A stretch of DNA of 64,000 nt from Maricaulis sp047308265 (GTDB taxonomy: Bacteria > Pseudomonadota > Alphaproteobacteria > Caulobacterales > Maricaulaceae), in assembly GCF_047308265.1 (NCBI RefSeq), contig NZ_JBKQWY010000002.1, positions 372,001 to 436,000 on the forward strand. Reading direction: 5' to 3'. Shown here in pieces: positions 16,814-25,479 of the stretch. Every line of letters starts with the position of its first letter. Position 1 is the stretch's first letter. The position numbers and the translations under genes are program-made. Under the pieces are notes generated by a model. The model was not told where the DNA came from and ran no database searches. It saw only the letters and a list, made by a program, of their open reading frames with translations.

Positions 16814-16953
16814 CGTCTGACCCGTCCGCCTCCCCCTGAAATCGGACGGGACTTCACGCCATGGCTCCCCCCGGCTGTGCGTGACACGGTGCCCGGTCTT
16901 TCCCTTGTCGCTCCATGCTCTAGCTTGGTCGTTTGACAAGAGGGAGGCCGGGC

Positions 16954-17898
16954 ATGCGCGTGGCAGTCATCGGTGCGGGAATGGCGGGGCTGAGCTGTGC
17001 GGCACGGCTGCGCACATTCGGTCACCAGGTGGAAGTGTTTGAAAAATCGCGCGGCCTGGGGGGGCGCTTGTCGACCCGTCGGGCCGGTGCGTTGCGCTTT
17101 GATCATGGCGCACAATTTGCCACCGCACGCGATGCAGATTTCCTCGATCTCATGCAGCAAAACCAGGTCGACCGGATTGCTGCCCCCTGGACCTCTCCGG
17201 GCACCGGGACAGGCTGGTGGGTCGGCAGGCCGGGCATGTCGGCCCTCGTGGGACGTTTATCGCTCGGCCTGGATATCAGCCTGAATACGCGTATCACCAC
17301 GTTGAACCGTCACGGCTCTCTCTGGTCTCTTGAGGACGAGACCACACGACGTCATACAGATTTCGATGCGGTGATTGTGACCGTACCGGGACCACAGGCC
17401 GAAGCGCTTCTGCGTCCCGTCTGCGCGCCCTTGGCCGAGGCGGCAGCACGCATGGCCTATGAGCCGTGCTGGACGTTGATGATGGCGTTTGAAGAGAGGC
17501 TGCCACTCAAGCAGGATGTAATTGCCGCGAAAACAGAACATATGAGCTGGATCGCGCGTGATTCGGCCAAGCCCGACCGAGTAGCTGGAGCGGATTGCTG
17601 GGTGGTTCAGGCTTCACCGACCTGGAGCCGGGCGCATCTGGAGGACACGGCAGAGGTCACGGCCGAACGCATGGCGGGCATGCTGGCGGATCGGTTCGGT
17701 TTCACCCTGCCGCGGGCGATCTATCAGCGTGCTCATCGCTGGCGGTATGCGCGTGTCGAACGCGCGCTTGAAACACCCTGTATGTTTGATCCGGATCTGA
17801 TGCTGGGGCTGGCCGGTGATGCCTGTCTGGCGGCGCGGGTCGAGGCCGCTTTCCTGTCCGGACGGGCCGCGGCCGAGGCGCTCATCTCTGCCCGATAG
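16954..17898 (+). CDS. FAD-dependent amine-oxidase-like oxidoreductase (renalase-like)
   Basis: A 314-residue flavoprotein. Residues 1-35 carry the dinucleotide-binding motif VIGAGMAGLSCAARL and the following acidic strand FEKSRGLGGRLSTRR, which binds the FAD ribose. The motif FDHGAQF and the C-terminal GDACLAARVEAAFLSGRAAAE are typical of the renalase/NAD(P)-binding subgroup. It probably oxidises a reduced nicotinamide or amine-type substrate in the cytosol, but specificity cannot be read. The start at 16954 has AGGGAGG upstream. Confidence 0.87.
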   Translation: MRVAVIGAGMAGLSCAARLRTFGHQVEVFEKSRGLGGRLSTRRAGALRFDHGAQFATARDADFLDLMQQNQVDRIAAPWTSPGTGTGWWVGRPGMSALVGRLSLGLDISLNTRITTLNRHGSLWSLEDETTRRHTDFDAVIVTVPGPQAEALLRPVCAPLAEAAARMAYEPCWTLMMAFEERLPLKQDVIAAKTEHMSWIARDSAKPDRVAGADCWVVQASPTWSRAHLEDTAEVTAERMAGMLADRFGFTLPRAIYQRAHRWRYARVERALETPCMFDPDLMLGLAGDACLAARVEAAFLSGRAAAEALISAR

Positions 17899-18109
17899 GG
17901 GCCGCAAAAACGCAATCCTCTCCTGCAATCGAGGCGTTTTGCCGCATTTTTCATTGTGTGCAGCGCAGCAATCGCCTATCCGGCCCCTGCCGCGTCATGG
18001 GCTGTCCGCGGTGTTTTTGTCCCCGCGCGCGGTTTGTCGCGCAGCGCCTCGGCCATGATGACCGGGGGGAGGGGCACTGTGCGGCCCGGCGACTGCAGGA
18101 GGCAAGGTC

Positions 18110-19615
18110 ATGGATTTTCTGGCCTGGGATGGCGCATTCATGCGCAAGATCCGTGAAGAATGGTTCTACAATATCCGGGGTGATGTCCTGTCGGGACTGG
18201 TGGTGGCCCTGGCCCTCATCCCCGAAGCGATCGCCTTCTCCCTGATTGCCGGCGTCGATCCGAAAATCGGTCTGTATGCCAGTTTCTCGATTGCGGTTCT
18301 GGTCGCGTTTACCGGCGGGCGTCCGGGCATGATTTCTGCCGCCACGGCTGCGACGGCCGTTCTGATGGTCACACTCGTGCGGGATCATGGACTGGAATAT
18401 CTGTTGGCTGCTACGGTGCTGGCCGGGTTGATCCAGATCCTTGCCGGTCTGGTCAAGCTGGGGGCGATCATGCGCTTCGTGTCGCGCTCGGTGCTCACCG
18501 GCTTTGTGAACGCGCTGGCGATCTTGATTTTCATGGCCCAGCTGGGCGAGCTGATCAATGTGCCCTGGTTGACCTATGTCCTGGTCGCGGCCGGTCTGGG
18601 GATTATTTACGGCCTGCCCTATATCACCAAAGCGGTTCCGTCCCCGCTGGTGTGTATTGTCGTCATTACGGCTGTCACCATGGTGTTCGGTATCGATGTG
18701 CGCACTGTGGGCGATATGGGGGAGCTGCCGGACACGCTGCCGGTGTTCCTGTTGCCTGACGTCCCGCTGAACCTGGATACGCTGATGATTATCCTGCCCT
18801 ATTCCGTCGCGGTGGCGGCTGTGGGCCTGCTTGAATCCCTGCTGACCGCGTCCATTGTGGATGATCTCACGGACACCCCGTCCGATCGGAACCAGGAATG
18901 TATTGGCCAGGGTATTGCCAATACGGTCACCGGTTTCATGGGCGGCATGGCCGGGTGCGCGATGATCGGTCAGTCGATGATCAATGTGAAATCGGGAGGA
19001 CGCAGCCGCCTTTCGACGCTTTGCGCTGGCGTGTTTCTCCTCTTCCTGATCCTGGTGCTGGGTGAGTGGGTCGCGCAAATCCCGATGGCCGCCCTGGTTG
19101 CTGTCATGGTCATGGTGTCGATCGGCACGTTCAGCTGGTCTTCCATCCTGAACCTGCGCTCGCACCCCAAAAGCTCGTCGATTGTTATGCTGGCGACGGT
19201 GGCGGGTGTCATCCTGACGCACAACCTGGCCATTGGCGTGCTGATCGGCGTGCTGCTGTCGGGCATTTTCTTCGCGTGGAAGATTTCGCGGATTTTCCGC
19301 GTCAGCAGTACAGTGACTGATGATGGCCGCAGCCGCGCTTATGTGATCGAGGGGCAGCTCTTTTTTGCCTCCGCGGAAGACTTCATGAAAGCCTTTGATT
19401 TCAAGGAAGCCCTCGACCATGTGACACTTGACCTCAGTCGGGCACACATCTGGGATATTTCCAGCGTCACGGCGATCGATATGGTGGTTCTGAAATTCCG
19501 CCGGGAAGGCGCCGAGGTCGAACTGGTCGGCATGAATGAGGCCAGTGAGACCCTCGTTGACCGTCTGGGCGAGCACAACAAGCCGGGGGCGCTCGAACGC
19601 CTTCTCGGCCACTAG
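18110..19615 (+). CDS. SulP-family anion transporter with STAS domain
   Basis: A 501-residue inner-membrane protein with about eleven to twelve hydrophobic helices up to residue 390, then a cytosolic STAS domain (about 400-500; core WDISSVTAIDMVV). The SulP start is recognisable: GDVLSGLVVALALIPEAIAFS and PKIGLYASF. Family members carry sulfate, bicarbonate, dicarboxylates or related anions; the substrate is not evident. The ATG at 18110 follows GGAGG. It precedes the tandem Usp gene by 14 bp, suggesting a functional pair. Confidence 0.94.
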   Translation: MDFLAWDGAFMRKIREEWFYNIRGDVLSGLVVALALIPEAIAFSLIAGVDPKIGLYASFSIAVLVAFTGGRPGMISAATAATAVLMVTLVRDHGLEYLLAATVLAGLIQILAGLVKLGAIMRFVSRSVLTGFVNALAILIFMAQLGELINVPWLTYVLVAAGLGIIYGLPYITKAVPSPLVCIVVITAVTMVFGIDVRTVGDMGELPDTLPVFLLPDVPLNLDTLMIILPYSVAVAAVGLLESLLTASIVDDLTDTPSDRNQECIGQGIANTVTGFMGGMAGCAMIGQSMINVKSGGRSRLSTLCAGVFLLFLILVLGEWVAQIPMAALVAVMVMVSIGTFSWSSILNLRSHPKSSSIVMLATVAGVILTHNLAIGVLIGVLLSGIFFAWKISRIFRVSSTVTDDGRSRAYVIEGQLFFASAEDFMKAFDFKEALDHVTLDLSRAHIWDISSVTAIDMVVLKFRREGAEVELVGMNEASETLVDRLGEHNKPGALERLLGH

Positions 19616-19629
19616 TCGGGGACAGGTTC

Positions 19630-20487
19630 ATGAGCAAGATCATCGCCTTTGTGGATGCATCGGAATACGGCCAGAGCGTGTGCGATCACGCGGCCTGGCT
19701 GGCGGGTCTGAACCAGACCGATATCGAATTGCTTCACGTGCTCGGGCGTCGTGAGGCCCGCGGCGAAGCACGGTCCAACCTGTCAGGCATGCTCTCTTTG
19801 GGCGCGCGTTCTGGACTGTTGGAAGAATTGACCGAGCATGACGAAGCCGCCGCACGTCTGGCCCAGAAACATGGCCGGGCGATTCTGGAGGCTGCTCACA
19901 CCCATATCGAGGGGCAGAGTGATCGGCCGGTCGCGGAACGTCTGCGCATGGGCGATTTGCTGGACGCGGTTGCGGATGTGGAGGCCGAGGCCGACGTGCT
20001 GGTCATGGGCAAGCGGGGCGAGGCGGCAGATTTCGCCCGGCTTCATCTGGGGTCAAACCTGGAGCGGGTCGCACGGTCGGCTCACAAACCGCTGCTTGTC
20101 GCGTCCAGAGAGTTCAGCCCGGTCGAAACAGCGATCATCGCCTTTGACAACGGGGAAAATGTAAACTCTGCCATCGACCGTCTTGAGGACGGGACTTTCC
20201 TGCCCGGGCTCAAACTGCATCTGGTTCATGTCGGACCGGCAGATGGTGCGGCCGGGGCGGCCATGTCAGCGGCGGCCGATCGTTTGGTCGCGTCCGGACG
20301 GGCTGTGACCACCGGTTTTGAAAGCGGGGAGCCGGAAACAGTCCTGGCCGAGCTGGTCGAGCGTGAGGGTTATGATCTGTTGATCATGGGGGCTTACGGC
20401 CATTCGCGCATCCGCAATCTGTTTATCGGCAGCACGACAACGGAAATGATCCGGGCCTGTCGTATACCGGTTCTGCTCTGGCGTTAG
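19630..20487 (+). CDS. Tandem universal stress protein
   Basis: A 285-residue protein with two UspA-like halves. The second half ends in LIMGAYGHSRIRNLFIGST followed by IPVLLW, the nucleotide-binding G-2x-G-9x-G(S/T) pattern. The first half shows the related VMGKRGEAADFARLHLGSN. The second half may therefore bind ATP and the first be a variant. It is cytosolic. Its 14-bp spacing after the SulP gene suggests co-expression and a regulatory or sensory role for that transporter, which is an inference. Confidence 0.92.
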   Translation: MSKIIAFVDASEYGQSVCDHAAWLAGLNQTDIELLHVLGRREARGEARSNLSGMLSLGARSGLLEELTEHDEAAARLAQKHGRAILEAAHTHIEGQSDRPVAERLRMGDLLDAVADVEAEADVLVMGKRGEAADFARLHLGSNLERVARSAHKPLLVASREFSPVETAIIAFDNGENVNSAIDRLEDGTFLPGLKLHLVHVGPADGAAGAAMSAAADRLVASGRAVTTGFESGEPETVLAELVEREGYDLLIMGAYGHSRIRNLFIGSTTTEMIRACRIPVLLWR

Positions 20488-20685
20488 ACGGAGCTGGCGT
20501 TAACCGGGCTCTGACGCCTGTCCCCCGTTGCGGGCAAGGTGTGGCCATAGCGCCGCAACTTCACGGGCTTGTGTCGGTCGTGCGTGTGATTTTCGCGCGA
20601 AACCGCTTTTAGAATCCTGTCCAAATGGTTAATGTCCGGGCGATTTCGGTCATCAGGCAAACGCCAGAGGGGGCGGCGGAGCACG

Positions 20686-22404
20686 ATGAAAACGCGTATT
20701 GATACCTGGCTTGTTGCGATCACGACCCTGGTCCTTGTGGGCGGGTTGGCGACGCCTGCGCTGGCGGTCCACTTTGAGAGCACTTTGCTTGAGACCAGGC
20801 TGGAAGAGGCCCGGTCGGAGAATGCGGGCAATGAAGACTCAGGGAACGAAAACTCGGAAGATTCACCTCCGGAGCCCGGTCTGGAACTGATCGAGACCGA
20901 GCCGGAAGAGATTGTCATTCCGCGGATCGATATCCCGGAGATCCAGGCTCAGCTCCCGGTCTTGCCCGTCTGGAACGACGCTCAGCGTCTTGAACTGGTT
21001 GATGCCCTGCTGGATGCGTCCAGCCACGGATTTCCGGCCCAGGACGCCCTGGCTCTCTCCTTGATGGACGATACAGGGACGCTGGCCGAGCGACAGGACG
21101 CCGCCAATGCAGCCTATCTGCGCCTGGCGAGCTGGTTGCGTTTTGGTCTGATGGACCAGGAAACCCGCCTGCCACGACGCTACACTGCGGGTGAGGGTCA
21201 GGTGCTGATCGATAATCTGGAACAGGCGCTGCGTGGCGAGGCCGGTGTGACCGCGGCTCTGACCGCGATGCAACCGCCTGTTCGCGATTATGATCTGTTG
21301 CGGGCCGAGATGGTGCGTCTGCAATCGGTCCGGCCGATCTGGACCGGTATTGATCCGGGCGAGGCGCTTCTGCCGGGCATGGACGGCCCCCGTGTCGACC
21401 AATTGCGGGCCAGATTGAGCGCTGAAGGTCTCTTGCGCGCGCACTGGCAGCCGGGCGATGTGTTTGATGCAGTGCTGGATACAGCCGTGCGTCGGTTCCA
21501 GGGGCGGGTCAATCTTGCACCGACTGGACGGGTGGACCGGGATACGCTGCGTCAACTCAATATGACGCCTGAAGACCGGATGGCGCAGTTGCGTTTGAAC
21601 CTGGAACAGCGTCGCTGGCGATCGCGAGATCTGGGAGATCGTCATATCTGGGTCAATCTGGCGGACTTCCGGCTCGAGGCCTGGTCCAATGGTCAGCTCG
21701 AACGTGTGCACCAGGTGATGGTCGGTCGTGAGGCCTCATCCACACCGGAATTCTCCGAAGAGATGCAATACCTGGTCATCAATCCTTGGTGGGGCATTCC
21801 CGGCGGGGCCGCGCGTGCGCGCTTCCGGTCTATCCGCCGTAATCCCGGCCTTGTGCGTGAATATGGTTTCCGTCTGTCAGACGGGCAGGGATATCCGATC
21901 TCGGTGTATGATATCGACTGGAGCCGCTGGGGCACGCGGAGCTGGAATTACCGTATCGCCCAGCCACCAGGCCCGGATAATCCGCTTGGCGAGATCAAGT
22001 TCATCTTCCCCAACCGTCACAACGTCTACATCCATGACACGATTGAACGGTCGGAATTCATCCGGACCCGTCGGGATTTTTCGGCAGGCTGTATCCGTGT
22101 CGAGGATCCCTTCGCGCTCGCGGAGTGGGTGCTGAATGGCCAGGACGGTTGGACCGAGGAGAGCGTGACCGAAACGGCTGCGGGTCGGAACCCGCGCGTG
22201 GTGTGGCTCGATCAGCGCCTGCCGGTGCATCTATCCTACTGGACAGTTGTCGGCGATGATGAGGGCGGTGTGCGCTATCTCAATGATTTGTACGACCGCG
22301 ATGAGGCATCCATGCGAGGTCTTGTGGCAGTGTTCGATTCATTGTCTCGAGAAACAGGAAACGAAAACTATGTCGGACAGTCCCCTGTGACTGCTCTGCA
22401 CTAG
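20686..22404 (+). CDS. L,D-transpeptidase (YcbB-like, YkuD domain)
   Basis: A 572-residue periplasmic enzyme. A signal peptide ends near TPALA (residue 25). An acidic, low-complexity linker follows (ENAGNEDSGNENSEDS), then a helical scaffold, a peptidoglycan-binding domain (about 230-285, GPRVDQLRARLSAEG) and the catalytic YkuD domain, with NPWWGIPGG and the active-site motif HDTIERSEF and FSAGCIRVEDP (nucleophile Cys). It should form 3-3 cross-links in peptidoglycan or attach proteins to it. Start at ATG 20686 fits the signal peptide; the longer upstream frame does not. Confidence 0.93.
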   Translation: MKTRIDTWLVAITTLVLVGGLATPALAVHFESTLLETRLEEARSENAGNEDSGNENSEDSPPEPGLELIETEPEEIVIPRIDIPEIQAQLPVLPVWNDAQRLELVDALLDASSHGFPAQDALALSLMDDTGTLAERQDAANAAYLRLASWLRFGLMDQETRLPRRYTAGEGQVLIDNLEQALRGEAGVTAALTAMQPPVRDYDLLRAEMVRLQSVRPIWTGIDPGEALLPGMDGPRVDQLRARLSAEGLLRAHWQPGDVFDAVLDTAVRRFQGRVNLAPTGRVDRDTLRQLNMTPEDRMAQLRLNLEQRRWRSRDLGDRHIWVNLADFRLEAWSNGQLERVHQVMVGREASSTPEFSEEMQYLVINPWWGIPGGAARARFRSIRRNPGLVREYGFRLSDGQGYPISVYDIDWSRWGTRSWNYRIAQPPGPDNPLGEIKFIFPNRHNVYIHDTIERSEFIRTRRDFSAGCIRVEDPFALAEWVLNGQDGWTEESVTETAAGRNPRVVWLDQRLPVHLSYWTVVGDDEGGVRYLNDLYDRDEASMRGLVAVFDSLSRETGNENYVGQSPVTALH

Positions 22405-22663
22405 TTTCGTGAAAGTTCAAATTCGTGCCACAGAAGACGAATAGGGCCTCCAATAGTGTAGTGTTGCACTAAAGCGTCACCTTTTCACAGAGGTTGGTTA
22501 AGGTGCCAATTAGTCACTCTATTACGCCAATTTCGGGTGGCACTCTCAGCGCAATTCATGTATCGAAAATTACAGGAATGGCCTTGATCAGGCGATTCTC
22601 TGCGTTTCGGCATGGGCCGAATGTTGCTTGTCACACCAAGGGGGCTGGGCCTCCGGAGGGGGA

Positions 22664-23758
22664 ATGATGAAAAAATGGCTTCTTACGGCGGCCGCCGTCG
22701 GAGCCTTGGCAGCGACGCCCGCGTTCGCTGACGAAGGCTGGTATGTGCGTGGCGCTGTCGGGTACGGCTTCCCGGGCGAAACGGACGTTACGGGCGGGCT
22801 GAATGGTGGAATCGACGGCAAGTCTGACTGGCGTCAGGCTGTGGCTGCTGGTTACTCCTGGGCTGAAGGTCTGCGACTGGAAGGTGAACTGTCTCACCGC
22901 TTCAATGACACCGGTGCTGTTGGCGCGTTTGAGGACTCCGGTTCCAGCTTCCAGATGTGGTCGCTGATGGCTAACGCCTTCTACGACTTCAAAACCGAAA
23001 GCTTCTACCACCCGTATCTGGGTATCGGTGTCGGTGTTTCCGACGTGTCCGGTTCCCTCTACGGCTGGCGCACGGGTACGATCCCGGCAGACGTCGTCGC
23101 CAATGACCCGCGTTACGTCATCGCTTCTGGCGAAGAAATGCCGTTCACCTGGCAGCTGATGGCAGGTATCGGTTGGGAACTGACCGAGCGTCTGACCCTG
23201 GACACCGAATACCGCTACGTCTCCATGTCTGAGATGGATTTCTCCCGCGGTGTGTCCGTCGAAGGTCTGGATCACCACGAAGGTTGGGTTGGCCTGCGTT
23301 ATTCCTTCGCAGCTCCGCCGCCGCCGCCGCCGCCTCCGCCGCCGCCGCCGCCGCCGCCTCCCCCGCCGCCGCCTCCTCCGCCTCCGCCGCCGCCTCCGCC
23401 GCCGGCTGAGTGTGATAACGTTGGCTTCACGGTTTACTTCGAGTGGGATTCCTCTGCTCTGACCGATCAGGCTCGTTCCGTGATCAACCAGGCTGCCCAG
23501 GAAGCTGGCGCTGACGGTTGTGGCGTGACCCGCGTCTCCATCGCTGGTTACACCGACCGTTCCGGTTCCGCCTCCTATAACGTTGGCCTGTCCGAGCGTC
23601 GCGCTCGTGCAGTGTCCGCCGAACTGGTTCGCCTCGGCGTTCCGGCTTCCCTGATCGCCATGGAAGCCTTCGGTGAGAGCAATACGGCTGTCGACACTCC
23701 GGACGGTGTCCGTGAGCCGCTCAACCGTCGCTCTGAAGTCCTGATCTCTCTGGACTAA
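22664..23758 (+). CDS. OmpA-family outer-membrane protein with 30-proline linker
   Basis: A 364-residue protein: signal peptide (MMKKWLLTAA to AFADE), an eight-stranded OmpA-like beta-barrel (about 25-215, ending LRYSF), a run of exactly 30 prolines encoded at 23315-23404, then the OmpA C-terminal domain (VYFEWDSSAL, GYTDRSGSASYNVGLSERRA) that binds peptidoglycan diaminopimelate through Asp and Arg. It tethers the outer membrane to the wall. Its codon choice (many GCT, GGT, TCC, CTG) differs from neighbours and suggests very high expression. A GGAGGGGG site precedes the paired ATG codons at 22664 and 22667. A strong terminator follows. Confidence 0.95.
   Translation: MMKKWLLTAAAVGALAATPAFADEGWYVRGAVGYGFPGETDVTGGLNGGIDGKSDWRQAVAAGYSWAEGLRLEGELSHRFNDTGAVGAFEDSGSSFQMWSLMANAFYDFKTESFYHPYLGIGVGVSDVSGSLYGWRTGTIPADVVANDPRYVIASGEEMPFTWQLMAGIGWELTERLTLDTEYRYVSMSEMDFSRGVSVEGLDHHEGWVGLRYSFAAPPPPPPPPPPPPPPPPPPPPPPPPPPPPPPAECDNVGFTVYFEWDSSALTDQARSVINQAAQEAGADGCGVTRVSIAGYTDRSGSASYNVGLSERRARAVSAELVRLGVPASLIAMEAFGESNTAVDTPDGVREPLNRRSEVLISLD
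23315..23404 (+). repeat. Proline-codon microsatellite in the OmpA gene
   Basis: Ninety bases of CCN codons, mostly CCG with interspersed CCT and one CCC, encode 30 prolines without interruption. The near-perfect trinucleotide repeat is prone to length change by slippage in multiples of three, which would keep the frame. Confidence 0.95.
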
Positions 23759-23783
23759 GACCTCGGTCGACTGAATTTTGGGA

Positions 23784-23818
23784 ACGGCTCGGGCTTCGGC
23801 CCGAGCCGTTTTCTTTTG
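23784..23818 (+). terminator. Intrinsic terminator of the OmpA gene
   Basis: A perfect stem CGGCTCGGGC/GCCCGAGCCG with a TTCG loop is followed by TTTTCTTTT, 26 bp after the OmpA stop. It is a textbook rho-independent terminator. Confidence 0.95.
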
Positions 23819-24111
23819 GGCGCGCCTTGGAGGGGGCGTATCAAACGCCATGTCTGATGCGTTTCGCTCATAGTTTCGATGCCGCATGCGAAAGCGGGCC
23901 GGGCGTGTTGGTAACGACGCGCGCTAGTCCTGTACTAGGTTTTTGGGTAAAATTGGAAAATATGTGCTCGCCACTGAGATGGCTGTCGAAAAAACAACCA
24001 GATTTTCCGCTGTGATGAGGATGGGCTTGACCTTGCGCAATCGAGCAGACTAGAGGGGTTGATCAGCCCCTTCCGGCCCGTTCGGCCGGTCGACAGATTC
24101 AAGAGGATCCC
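23819..24111. other. Intergenic region before the methionine gamma-lyase-like gene
   Basis: About 290 bp without a supported gene. It holds a short perfect inverted repeat CTAGT/ACTAG at about 23923-23937, followed by GGTTTTT, and a GC hairpin CCGGCC/GGCCGG at 24073-24089. I compared it by eye with SAM-II riboswitch features, which are common before sulfur genes in alphaproteobacteria, and saw no match. Confidence 0.4.
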
Positions 24112-25398
24112 ATGTCCAAGCCCGAGGCACCGTATCGCAAACGCTCTGTTGCCGGTCACGAGCTCAGCCCTGAAACGCAGATGATGAGCTATGGGTATGA
24201 CCCCAAGCTCTCTGAGATGTCGATCAAGCCGCCGGTCTTCTTGACCTCCACCTTCGCCTTTGCGACGGCGGAAGAGGGCGCAGCCTTTTTCCGCGTCACT
24301 CTGGGCCAGGCCGAGGAAGGCGATCCAGAAGCGGCCGGACTGATGTATTCGCGGTTCAACAATCCGAACATGGAAGTGCTGGAAGACCGTCTGGCCATTT
24401 TTGATGGTGCAGAAGAAGCCGCCGTCTTCGCCTCGGGCATGGCCGCCATTTCCACCACTCTGATGGCTCTGGCGCACGCCGGCTCGGTGATCCTGCAATC
24501 CACCCCGCTCTATGGGGGTACCGAAAGCCTGATCCGCAAATTCCTGCCCAATTACGGCATCAAGGCCGTGGATTTTGATGCGGGGGCCGACGAGGCCGAC
24601 CTTGTTGTTGCTGCCGAGGCGGCGATGGTACAGGGCGATGTGTCCGTCATTTATTGCGAGACGCCGACCAATCCGACCAATGACCTCGTTGACCTGGCTG
24701 CGATTGGCCGGGTGGCCGATCTGATCGCGGAAAAACAGGGCGCGCGTCCAAAAATCGTAGTCGACAATACCTTCCTGGGCCCGGTGAATACCTCGCCCTT
24801 GAGCCTGGGCGCGGATGTGCTCGTCTACTCCCTGACAAAATATGTGGGTGGACATTCTGATCTCATCGCCGGTGCGGCACTAGGCGAGTCCGAAGCAATG
24901 GCAAAAGTGCGCGGCCTGCGCGGTTATCTGGGAACCAATCTGGATGCCCATACCTGCTGGATGTTGTTGCGCTCGCTGGAAACGGTGAAAATCCGCATGG
25001 CGGCGGCGGCCAACGGGGCGCTCAAAGTGGCCGAATTCCTGCGCGATCATCCCAAGGTCCAGCGTGTTCGTTATCTGGGTTTCCTGGAGGAGGGCAGTCG
25101 TGACAAGGCTGTTTATGACGCCCAGTGTGTTACGGCCGGATCGACTTTCGCCTTTGACCTTGCCGATGAAGCAGCGGCTTTCCGCATGCTCAACGCTCTG
25201 CAGGTCATGAAGCTGGCTGTTTCGCTCGGGGGGACCGAGACCCTGATCTGTCACCCTGGCTCGACAACTCACCGGGGTGTGGATCCGGTGTTGCGAGAGC
25301 GCCAGGGCTTTACCGACGGCCTGGTGCGGATCTCCGTGGGTATTGAAAACCCGGATGATCTGATTGCGGATCTGAAACAGGCGCTCGAGCACGCCTGA
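24112..25398 (+). CDS. Cys/Met-metabolism PLP enzyme, methionine gamma-lyase / cystathionine gamma-synthase type
   Basis: A 428-residue pyridoxal-phosphate enzyme of the trans-sulfuration family. Key segments: YSRFNNPNMEVLEDRLA, FASGMAAISTTLMAL (phosphate-binding loop), TPLYGGTE, CETPTNPTNDLVD, VVDNTFLGPVN (Asp holding the pyridine nitrogen), the Schiff-base Lys in YSLTKYVGGHSD, and SLGGTETLICHPGSTTH. The insert in the first 90 residues and the phrase LGTNLDAHTCWMLLRSLET fit the methionine gamma-lyase branch, but family members switch easily among lyase and synthase reactions. The next gene is 81 bp away, separated by a GC-rich hairpin. Confidence 0.88.
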   Translation: MSKPEAPYRKRSVAGHELSPETQMMSYGYDPKLSEMSIKPPVFLTSTFAFATAEEGAAFFRVTLGQAEEGDPEAAGLMYSRFNNPNMEVLEDRLAIFDGAEEAAVFASGMAAISTTLMALAHAGSVILQSTPLYGGTESLIRKFLPNYGIKAVDFDAGADEADLVVAAEAAMVQGDVSVIYCETPTNPTNDLVDLAAIGRVADLIAEKQGARPKIVVDNTFLGPVNTSPLSLGADVLVYSLTKYVGGHSDLIAGAALGESEAMAKVRGLRGYLGTNLDAHTCWMLLRSLETVKIRMAAAANGALKVAEFLRDHPKVQRVRYLGFLEEGSRDKAVYDAQCVTAGSTFAFDLADEAAAFRMLNALQVMKLAVSLGGTETLICHPGSTTHRGVDPVLRERQGFTDGLVRISVGIENPDDLIADLKQALEHA

Positions 25399-25415
25399 TC
25401 CGCTGAGGACTGCGA

Positions 25416-25447
25416 CTATCCCCTCCCGCCAGGGCAGGAGGGGGTAG
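25416..25447. repeat. Intercistronic GC hairpin
   Basis: CCCCTCC and GGAGGGG arms around a ten-base loop lie between the PLP-enzyme gene and the M20 hydrolase gene. There is no U-run, so it is probably not a simple terminator; it could stabilise or attenuate a shared transcript. Confidence 0.4.
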
Positions 25448-25479
25448 ACCGCGCCGTTTAAACCGCTAAGACGGATCAC

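Noticed and set aside
17951..19612. 553-codon frame antisense to the SulP transporter
   Set aside because: Product is His/Gln/Arg/Asp-rich low-complexity translation of the opposite strand; no ribosome site or motif.
22508..22525. TTAA followed by ATTAG before the OmpA gene as a CtrA site
   Set aside because: The second half does not match TTAA at the correct spacing.
22631..23887. 418-codon antisense frame with a poly-Arg run
   Set aside because: It is the complement of the OmpA gene; the arginines are the reverse of proline codons.
23819..24111. SAM-II riboswitch before the methionine gamma-lyase-like gene
   Set aside because: No conserved riboswitch core or pseudoknot could be recognised.
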